Assembly (NCBI GenBank): GCA_029564465.1
Contig: JAKQPY010000154.1
Coordinates: 1 to 64,000, forward strand
From: JAGOEF01 sp029564465
Lineage (GTDB): Bacteria > Bacteroidota > Bacteroidia > Bacteroidales > ML635J-15
Reading direction: 5' to 3'
Length of the DNA: 64,000 nt
In this document: piece after piece, positions 27,788-36,800 of the stretch
Layout: each line of letters starts with the position of its first letter
Numbering within the stretch: position 1 is the first letter of the stretch
The notes under the pieces: generated by a model
Told to the model about the DNA's origin: nothing
Database searches by the model: none
Seen by the model: the letters and a program-made list of their open reading frames with translations, nothing else
Translations under genes and position numbers: made by a program

Positions 27788-28204
27788 TTATTTTATTTCT
27801 GCAGCATGTCCGCAGAATTCTGTCAAAACACTACAGGTCGATTTCGGATGCAAAAATCCGATATGAAGACCTTCGGCACCCTTGCGCGGTGCTTTATCGA
27901 TAAGGGTAACTCCTTTTGCTTCGGTTTCCGACAATGCAGCCGCAATATCATCCACGGCAAAGGCAATATGGTGAATTCCTTCCCCTTTTTTCTCGATGAA
28001 TTTTGCTACTGTGCTTTCGGGATCGGTAGGTTCAAGCAATTCGATTTTTGTCTGGCCAACCATAAAAAATGCCGTTTTTACTTTCTGATCACGGACTTCT
28101 TCTACGGCATAACATTTGAGGCCAAGTACGCCCTCGTAATAAGGCAGGCATGCTTCAATACTATTTACAGCAATGCCAATGTGCTCGATGTGGGAGATTT
28201 TCAT
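27788..28204 (-). CDS. mce: Methylmalonyl-CoA epimerase
   Basis: The ATG at 28204 starts a 138-residue protein (MKISHIEHIGIAVNSIEACLPYY), the expected size. The frame is open for another 57 codons upstream, but a TATATTTG promoter box at 28225-28232 lies there. It is a vicinal-oxygen-chelate fold enzyme with metal ligands in HIEHIGIAV, in EGIHHIAFAVDDI and near the C-terminal LTEFCG. It interconverts (R)- and (S)-methylmalonyl-CoA, feeding the next gene's decarboxylase in the succinate-propionate pathway. First gene of the five-gene operon. Confidence 0.95.
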   Translation of the reverse strand: MKISHIEHIGIAVNSIEACLPYYEGVLGLKCYAVEEVRDQKVKTAFFMVGQTKIELLEPTDPESTVAKFIEKKGEGIHHIAFAVDDIAAALSETEAKGVTLIDKAPRKGAEGLHIGFLHPKSTCSVLTEFCGHAAEIK

Positions 28205-28224
28205 TTTTTTTTGAAATTTCGTCG

Positions 28225-28232
28225 CAAATATA
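28225..28232 (-). promoter_or_regulatory. -7 box for the mce-decarboxylase operon
   Basis: On the minus strand this reads TATATTTG, a perfect TAnnTTTG box 20 bp before the mce ATG. No clear TTG at the -33 position. Confidence 0.42.
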
Positions 28233-28393
28233 CATATTCTGAAAAGGTTTAATTCTTTTTTCATTAAAAAATGAGCTTTGATTTTTATGTTCTTTAAAAC
28301 AATTTTAAATTCGCCGTTCAGAGTCAGAAAGTTTTTTATTTGAAACAGACAACTCATTATTAATTTTACCGTCAATACATCGAAAAGGGTAAT

Positions 28394-28981
28394 ATGGATC
28401 TGAACAGCAGGGATAATGCGGAAAGAATCTTAGACGGCTGCATCAGGGGCGATTCCAAATGCCAGCAGATTCTCTACGAGAGCCTGTATCGCAGAATGCT
28501 TGGGGTCTGCCTTCGGTACGCATCGTGTAACGAAGAAGCCAAAGACCTGTTGCATGATGGGTTCATTAAGGTCTTTGAAAAACTGAAATACTTTAAGCAC
28601 AGCGGTTCGCTCGAAGGCTGGATCAGAAAAATTATTGTTAATAATGCCATCGACAACCTTCGGAAACATCGTTCGGAGTTTCTTGAATACGAAGGCGAAA
28701 ACAAGTTTGAAAGGCTCGAAGATCAATCGGATGACGAAATCAATCAAATGAAACTTGCCAACCTGAAAGCCGAAAGAATTATCGAACTTATTCAGACCCT
28801 TTCCCCCGCTTACAAAGCTGTGTTTAACCTGTATGTGATCGAAGAATATTCACACAAAGAAATTGCTGAAATGCTGGGTATAAGTGTTGGGACATCGAAA
28901 TCGAATCTGGCTAAGGCAAAATTGAGATTAAAACAAATGTATGTCGAAAAATATAGTCATGTTGAAAATGAAACAGTTTGA
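28394..28981 (+). CDS. ECF-family RNA polymerase sigma factor
   Basis: This 195-residue sigma-70 group 4 factor has region 2 at about residues 15-90 (DLLHDGFIKVFEKL, then GSLEGWIRKIIVNNAIDNLR) and region 4 at about 128-185 (LSPAYKAVFNLYVIEEYSHKEIAEMLGISVGTSKSNLAKAK), including the helix-turn-helix that reads the -35 element. The next gene overlaps its end and has an anti-sigma-like cytoplasmic segment, so the pair is likely a regulated unit. A candidate promoter is TTG at 28340 with TAATTTTA at 28361, 18 bp apart. The operon probably runs through the giant adhesin at 30844. Confidence 0.93.
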   Translation: MDLNSRDNAERILDGCIRGDSKCQQILYESLYRRMLGVCLRYASCNEEAKDLLHDGFIKVFEKLKYFKHSGSLEGWIRKIIVNNAIDNLRKHRSEFLEYEGENKFERLEDQSDDEINQMKLANLKAERIIELIQTLSPAYKAVFNLYVIEEYSHKEIAEMLGISVGTSKSNLAKAKLRLKQMYVEKYSHVENETV

Positions 28982-30251
28982 CCAAATTATTAAAGATAAA
29001 CTAAAAGACTTCGATGCTCCGGAGAATCCGGCAGCATGGGAAGAATTTAGCCATAAAATTCCATCCGGAGGAAAGTTTTCTTCAGGTAAAATTTGGATTT
29101 CAGGGCTGGCAGGCCTGTTGCTTATTGCCCTGATAACAGGTAGCATTTTGCTTTGGGAAAACTCCAAACAAAATCAACCCAATCAATTAAAATCCGATGA
29201 AATTCAAATAAGCGAAAACAGCACAAATACAAACACAAATACGATCAGCAGCGATAAAGTTATCACTGGGAACAACAATCAAAACCCAGGTGTTACAGAG
29301 AACACTATTGATAATCCGATAAATTCATCGACTCAGGCAACTCTGACAAATTATGTATCGACCGAAAAAACGACTGATTTGCAGGAAATGCCGAACATCA
29401 ACTCCGGGACAAAAACAGACGACAATAATCAAAACCAAAACAATACAACTGCCAACAATAATCAGGAAACATCAGGTAATTACACAATTGAAAATATAGT
29501 TGTAAATTATAATGTACTCGAAATCTGCATTCCGGCCTTGGTATCCTTCGAAATTAAACGAGTTCCAACCAACTATACCTATTGCTGGAATACCGGAAAC
29601 AACAAGGTCTGGAATCAAGCTGTCGTTGAAAATTATTACCCTGAACCGGGAAATTACAGTTCAAGTCTTGAGATTTACGATCCATCGGGGAATATGGTAA
29701 AAAGAGTCTATTTGAATGACTTCACTGTTTATCCTTCACCAAAAGCAAATATTTCTTTTGAAAATAAAAATAATTTATATACATTTAGCAGTTTATCAGA
29801 AAACAGTTTATCAAGCATCTGGAGTGTTGATAATCAGGTTTTTACACAAAGTTCTTTGGAATATATTTTCGAAAAAGATGGGAGTTACATTGTAAAGTTG
29901 ATGGTTAAAAATGAAGCTGGTTGTAGCGATGAAGCTTACAAAAAGATAGATATCGTAATTGAGCACGACTATTTTGTTCCAAATGCATTCAAGCCATACA
30001 GCGACGGTGTAAATTCAACATTTGGACCAATTGGTGAAAATTTATTTGAATATTCATTTAAAATGTTTATTTTTGATAAAACCGGAACCATGATTTTTGA
30101 AACCAATAATATCGACAATCTCTGGAACGGGAAAATAAACGGCTCAGGTGTTATGGCAGAACCCGGCGTATATACGTGGGAAATAATGACAGTGGATAAA
30201 TATGGTACAAAAAAGCATAAAAAAGGACAGGTAACATTACTGAAAAACTAA
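28968..30251 (+). CDS. Anti-sigma-like inner-membrane protein with gliding-type C-terminal domain
   Basis: I chose the ATG at 28968 (MKQFDQIIKDKL), which overlaps the sigma gene by 14 nt; ATGs at 28941 and 28959 are also possible. The first 40 residues (DxIIKDKLKDFDAPENPAAWEEF) have the look of the cytoplasmic part of Bacteroidota sigma-linked proteins. One membrane helix follows (GLAGLLLIALITGSILLW), with no signal peptide. The periplasmic part has a long Asn/Thr/Gln-rich linker, a PKD-like domain (ISFENKNNLYTFSS ... GSYIVKLMVKNEAGC) and a CHU_C / gliding motility-associated C-terminal domain (FVPNAFKP, FDKTGTMIFETNN, LWNGKINGSGVMAEPGVYTWEI). It is likely a transmembrane regulator of the sigma factor. 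Confidence 0.75.
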   Translation: MKQFDQIIKDKLKDFDAPENPAAWEEFSHKIPSGGKFSSGKIWISGLAGLLLIALITGSILLWENSKQNQPNQLKSDEIQISENSTNTNTNTISSDKVITGNNNQNPGVTENTIDNPINSSTQATLTNYVSTEKTTDLQEMPNINSGTKTDDNNQNQNNTTANNNQETSGNYTIENIVVNYNVLEICIPALVSFEIKRVPTNYTYCWNTGNNKVWNQAVVENYYPEPGNYSSSLEIYDPSGNMVKRVYLNDFTVYPSPKANISFENKNNLYTFSSLSENSLSSIWSVDNQVFTQSSLEYIFEKDGSYIVKLMVKNEAGCSDEAYKKIDIVIEHDYFVPNAFKPYSDGVNSTFGPIGENLFEYSFKMFIFDKTGTMIFETNNIDNLWNGKINGSGVMAEPGVYTWEIMTVDKYGTKKHKKGQVTLLKN

Positions 30252-30268
30252 CTAAAACTAAATAAACT

Positions 30269-30808
30269 ATGAAACGTTTTGCAATTTTTCTACTTCTGAT
30301 ATGTTCAACTGGCAGTTTATTACTTGCACAGACCGACGTGCTAGAATTCGTTAGTAAAAAACCAACCGATACCGGTTACGTGGTTTACTTTGATGTGGTT
30401 GGTCTGAACAACACGGCTCATGCTGAAAGTTTGCTGGAAATATTTTTAGATGATTCCAATGTTTCAGGAGGCAGATTTTTTGTAAGTTCAGCAAATAAAG
30501 ACCGTTACCAGCTTTATGTAAGTTCCAACGTGACAGCTAACTATATATTAAGCATTTTGCAGTCTCAGGGTTGCGATTATGATTACAGTTCCATTATCAG
30601 AAACGGTGTTGTTCCAAAAGAAAATCCCGTATCGGCACCTCCTTCAAATATCAAGAGATCAGCGGTCGATTACCCGGGTTTCCCTGAATTTGTGAATACC
30701 GGCAATCCCCAGCAGGATGAAAAAAACTATATGGATGCTAAAAACAAATGGATTAGTGAGCACCCGCAAGAATACCAACAGCTTTTGAACGAAACTGAAA
30801 AAAAATAG
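30269..30808 (+). CDS. Small secreted protein in sigma/SprB operon
   Basis: This 179-residue protein has a signal peptide (MKRFAIFLLLICSTGSLLLAQ). The mature N-terminal half reads as an alpha/beta ferredoxin-like or SPOR-like unit (YVVYFDVVGLNN, GGRFFVSSANKDRYQLYVSS, YILSILQSQGCDYD). The C-terminal part has YPGFPEFVNTGNPQQDEKNY and a charged helix. I know no named family. It lies 17 bp after the anti-sigma-like gene and 35 bp before the SprB-repeat adhesin, so it may help export or assemble the adhesin. Confidence 0.6.
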   Translation: MKRFAIFLLLICSTGSLLLAQTDVLEFVSKKPTDTGYVVYFDVVGLNNTAHAESLLEIFLDDSNVSGGRFFVSSANKDRYQLYVSSNVTANYILSILQSQGCDYDYSSIIRNGVVPKENPVSAPPSNIKRSAVDYPGFPEFVNTGNPQQDEKNYMDAKNKWISEHPQEYQQLLNETEKK

Positions 30809-30843
30809 AGAACCGAAAAAGATATTAAAGTAAACCTCAACAT

Positions 30844-33800
30844 ATGAAAAGAGCTATACTATTTCGCATAGCATTACTAACATTGATGGGATTAACCTTG
30901 GTTAAGCCCTTCAATGCTTATACACAATGTAATCTGGGGGGCTCCACTACCCTGGCCGGGTCGCTGACCATGCAAGCATTTTACCAAACAATTGCCGTAA
31001 ATTCTGGTACCCGATACACATTTACAGCCAATGCTACAATAACCTACATATTTTCGTTTTGCGAAGGTGGCGGTACAAACACCGCTGATACCCAAATAGA
31101 AATTTGCAATTCGGCCGGTACTACAGTATATGCATATAATGACGATTTTTGCGGACTGGGAAGTCACTTGTCGTGGACCTGTCCTACAACCGGTACCTAT
31201 AGCATTGTAATATACCGCTACTCCTGCCAAACCACCAGTTCAGCGGTAGGTACTTTAGCCTACAGAGTTCTTACACCGCCCAGTGTGCAAGATTGTCTCG
31301 GAGCCATACCACTGTGTTTAAGCACATATTCAACATCGGCATCCTATTCAGGTACGGGACACTATCCTGGAGAGATACCCACTACCGGTGGTTGCCCCGG
31401 TAATTGTATGCTAAGTGGAGAGCTTAATGATGTCTGGTACACCTTTACCCCTCAAACCGCGGGTAATGTTTCTTTTTTAATTACGCCAAATGCAGCAGAT
31501 GATTATGATTGGGCTGTTTACGATATTACAACACTGGGGTGCGAAGGCATTTACACCAATATTTCTTCGGTTCAGGTAAGCTGCAACTGGTATGATGGAT
31601 CCTACTACGGGGTATACCCCACAGGACCCAATGGAGGCTCAGGTATCAACTGCGGGGATGCTGATGACAATCCCTATAATGCTGCAATTCCCGTAACAGT
31701 GGGTCATACTTATGTCGTCAATGTAAGTAATTATTCATCAACGCAAAATGGTTACAATATTAACTTTGGGGCTTCAACAGCCTCAATTATTGACAACACA
31801 GGTGCTGTAATGGATCACCTTGTATACGCACCAGTTTGCGGATCATCTCACCTTGTGGTTCAGTTTTCTGAAAGAATATGGTGTACTGGAGTTAGTCCTT
31901 CCGATTTTATTCTTACCGGACCCAACGGTACTTATTCTATCCTGAATGTTTGGAGCGACCTTTGTCAGGCCGGTTTGGGCAGCACTTATGGCGACACGTA
32001 TTATGATGACGTATGGAATCTGGCATTAGGTGATTATCTGCAGCAGGGAGGTACTTATACTTTAACAGCAGTTGGCGGGGGTGTTTCCGATATTTGTTCA
32101 AATTATTCACCCCAAAATAGTTTATCATTTACAATTGCCGGTATCAACGCTTCTGTTGCATCCACTAATCCTACCTGTAGCTATTCAACCAATGGAACAA
32201 TTACGCTTTCAGGAATCTCCGGTGGAACTCCACCGTATTCAACCTCATGGATAGGTCCAAGTGGATTTACGTCAACATCAAATTCACTGACCGGGCTTTC
32301 ACCGGGAACATATAGTGTAACCGTCACCGATACCTACGGAATTTGTCAGTGGTTACGAACTGTAGTACTAACCGCTCCTCCCGCAGTCGCGGCAAACGTA
32401 TCTATTACACATCCGGGATGCGGAGTCAGCAATGGAAGCGTATTGGTAACACCAACCAGCGGGGTTTCACCCTGGACATTACAACTGGGTGCGGCTACAC
32501 AATCCGGGGTAACAACCAACTATACTTTTACCAATTTGGCAGGGGGCACTTACACCTTGATTGTGACTGATGCATCGGGTTGTACATCTAGTCAATCTGT
32601 AACGCTGACAGCACCTGCTAATCCCGATGCTACATTTACATATAACGGGAATCAGTGTTTTAGTCCTGCACATTCGTTTAACTTTACACATACCGGTACT
32701 GTAGTACCTGGAGAAACCTATTTATGGACATTTTCCGGTGGAACACCGGCAACCTCAACAGCACATAACCCGACAGGGGTAACTTTTGGCACATCAGGTT
32801 CTCACAATGTAACACTGACTATAACTGCTGGTGGTTGCAGTGATACTGAAACAATCAGTGTAACCGCTTATCCAAACCCAACCCCTGTAGTTACTGTTAC
32901 CAATGCCACTTGTGGCTCCTGTAACGGTGGAGCCAGTATTGCTACTGCATACAGTTCTTATTCATGGTCGACCGGCGGCACTGGTAACAGCATCAGTGGT
33001 CGCTGCCCCGGAGCTTATTCAGTTACAGTAACTGATGCCAATGGATGTACCGGCTCAGCGTCATTTAATATAGCCAATTCAGGAAGCAATCCGACTGTTA
33101 CAGTAGTCACAACTCCACCTTCCTGTGCAGGCGGATGCAATGGCTCTGCTACGGTAAATGCCTCAGGAGCTCCTTCATACACCTATAATTATTCAGCCGG
33201 ATCAACACCCAATAATCAAACAACAGGTGGCTTGTGTGCCGGTTCATATTCTGTTACCGTTGCCGATGGAACAAATCCGTCGTGTGCCACAGTCGAAAAT
33301 TTCACCATTACAAACCCAATTGGGATGTCGCTTACCATGGCTTCGACCGGGGCAACCTGCGGGCTTGCTAATGGTAGCGCAAGTGTTAGCGTAAGTGGAG
33401 GAACACTACCTTACAATTATAACTGGACACCGGGCGGCGGAGTTACCGGAACGATTAACGGAGTTGCTGCGGGGTCCTATTCTGCTACTGTTACCGATGG
33501 TGCAGGTTGTACTGCTACAAATTCGGTAACTGTTCCTGATTTGGGAGTACCATTTACTATAACTCCCAGTGTAATTTCAAATGCTACATGCAATAATGTT
33601 TGTAATGGTTCTGCTACCGTAGCAGTTGCCGGAGGAACAGGCCCCTTCACCTATGCCTGGAGCAGTGGCACAAATCCTGCCTTACAAACCGTAACAGGTC
33701 TCTGCGATGGTGTTGTTAATGTTACCGTTACAGCAGGCGGTTGCTCTGTTATAGGTAATGTTACAATAACTGAACCCACAGCGGTTACGGGAACAGTCAG

Positions 33801-36800
33801 CACTGTCGGAGCACACTGCGGTCTTCCCGATGGTTCAGCATCAGTAGTTGCTGCCGGGGGTACTCCGGGTTATTCCTATTCATGGAACACATCACCGGCA
33901 CAATTTACACCAACAGCATCTAATATTATTGCCGGAGCTTATACGGTTGTCATTTCCGACAACAATGGCTGTACCGGTTCAGCATCGGGAACTGTTGCTG
34001 ACCTTGGCGGAATATCGGTCAACCTGACAACTTTACCCGCTGCTTGTAACGGAGCTTCTTCAGGGTCTGCCACTGCATTGGTTACGGGAGGTAACCCAAA
34101 TTACACCTATCTTTGGTCGAATGGATTCACCCAGACTATAGCGGGAACCACGAGCACAGCGACAACTTTGCCTGCAGGTCCAATCAGTGTTACCGTAACA
34201 GATAGCAACGGATGTACTGCAACCGGTTCGGTTACTGTAACGCAGCCTACTCCAGTAAGTATTTCGCTGGCCTCTTCAACGAATGTTACCTGCAATGGTA
34301 GTTGCAATGGAATCGCGACCATCAATGTTTCAGGAGGAACAGCACCTTACTCATATATCTGGGGAAGTGGGGTCAATCCCAACAATCCGACAAACACCGG
34401 CCTTTGTTCAGGTTCTCATAACGTAACCGTTACAGATAACAATGGTTGTACAGCTCAATTCAATTATTCTATAACCCAACCCACTCCCATTATTCTATCC
34501 ACATCGACTACTGATGCCAATTGCGGTTTTGCTGATGGTACAGCGACTGTAAATGCCTCAGGAGGTACAGCACCCACAGGATATAGCTATCTATGGTCAG
34601 GTGGAACAAACCCAACCAGCCAGACTGTTTCAGGTTTAAGTGCTGCGGGTAGTCCTTATAGTGTAACTGTAACTGATAATAATGGCTGTTCACAGACCAC
34701 ATCGGTGGTCATTGCTGATATTGCCGGCCCGATGGCCAGTATATCTGCATACAACGACATCACCTGTTCGGGAATGAACAATGGATCCGCCACTGTTTCG
34801 GTTGGAGGAGGACATCCTGGCTATTTATTTACATGGAATACAACACCGGCACAACATAACGTAACTGCCAGCAACTTGGGTCCCGGTTATTACGAAGTGA
34901 CCATTACCGATCAAATCGGATGTACAACTACCGCAGGTATAACCATTGTTGAACCGGCTACAATGACTTTGAATATCATTACCACAGCCATTGATTGCTA
35001 TGGTAATTGTAGTGGCGAAGCCATGGCAATTGTAACCGGAGGTGTTACCCCTTACAATCCTATCTGGAGTAACCTGAACACAACCATGCATGCCACCGGA
35101 TTATGTGCCGGAACCTACACGGTTAGCATCACCGACCAAAACGGTTGTTCTGTTACCGGTGGTACAACAATTATTCAAAGTAACCCTATTGTTGTAAACG
35201 AGGTTGTTACAAATTCGAATTGTAATCAGACAAACGGCTCCATTAACTTAACAATATCAGGTGGTTCCCCGCCTTTCAGTTACAGCTGGAACAATGGACA
35301 ACTTACCGAGGACCTGTTAAATATAGGTGCAGGCGGATATGTTGTTACAATTACTGATAATAAAGGTTGTCAGGCAATCAGAGCCTATGCTGTAAGCAAT
35401 ATTTCGGGTCCTGTTGCGACAATATCCGCTTCATCAAATGTCACTTGCTCAGGAAACTGCAATGGAACAGCATCAGTTTCAGTGTCCGGTGGCTCCGGAT
35501 TCTTCCAGTACCAATGGTCAAGCACGCCTGTTCAAACATCTGCTACTGCCACCAATTTATGTGTGGGATTATACGGAGTTACTGTTACCGATATTACCAC
35601 GGGGTGTTCTGCAGTTGCTGGGACAACCATTACAGAGCCAATGCCGATGGATGTTTTGAGTACCGTTACTCCGGCAACCTGCTACAACACCTGTACAGGG
35701 AGTATTCAACTGACTCCATACGATGGCACCGCACCGTATACATTTAACTGGACGGGCCCTGGTGTGATACCTGCAAACGAGGATATTTTCAATCTGTGTC
35801 CCGGCAATTACACGGTAATTATTACCGATGCAAACGGTTGTATGATTACACGTTCGTTTACCGTAAATAATCCAACTTTCGTAACAATACCTACATCTTC
35901 CACTCCGGTTGCCTGCAATGGAGTTTGCAATGGTACAGCTACTGCAAATCCCTTCGGTGGGACACCTCCTTATTCCTACCTTTGGAGTAATCTCGGACAA
36001 ACCTCACAAACTGCTGTTGGATTATGTGCAGGAAATTACAATGTCACTGTAACCGACGATAATGGTTGTTCTGCAAGCACTTCGGTAACTGTAGCAACGC
36101 CTCCTCAGCTTCAATTTGTAAATATCGCGGTAGGTAATGCAAATTGCAGTGGTTCGGCAAATGGAAGTGTACAGGTTACCGCAACCGGAGGAGTTCCTCC
36201 ATATACATACACTTGGAGCAATGGATCAACGTCTTCCAACCCGACAGGCCTGACACCCGGAATGCATTGCGTTACCGTAGCTGATGTAAATGGTTGTTAT
36301 ATCGACTCTTGTATCACAATCACACAGCCGGTTATGGTTCAGATTAATATGCTGGCCAACAACGAAACCTGCAGTGGATCCTGCGATGGTTCTATCACAC
36401 CCTCGATAACGGGAGGAACTACACCATATACTTATCTATGGTCAAATCTTCAGGTTACTCCAACAATTAACAACCTCTGTCCCGGTACATATTTACTAAC
36501 CGTTACTGATGCCAATGGATGTCAATATTACTCATCAGCCTCCATTACTGGGCCTTCAGCTTTATCAGTAGTAGCTCAAAGCACAGTTTCACCGCATTGC
36601 AACAACAACGACGGATCAATTCAGGTGGGTGTAATTGGTGGTACTCCGGCATATACCTATCAATGGTCAGCCCCGGGAGGGTCAACAAACACGCTGAACA
36701 ATATTCCATCAGGATCATATACCGTTACTATCACCGATTCACATAACTGCACAGCCATGCTTACTGTGCCGCTTAACGATGTTGCCGGTCCTCAAATCAC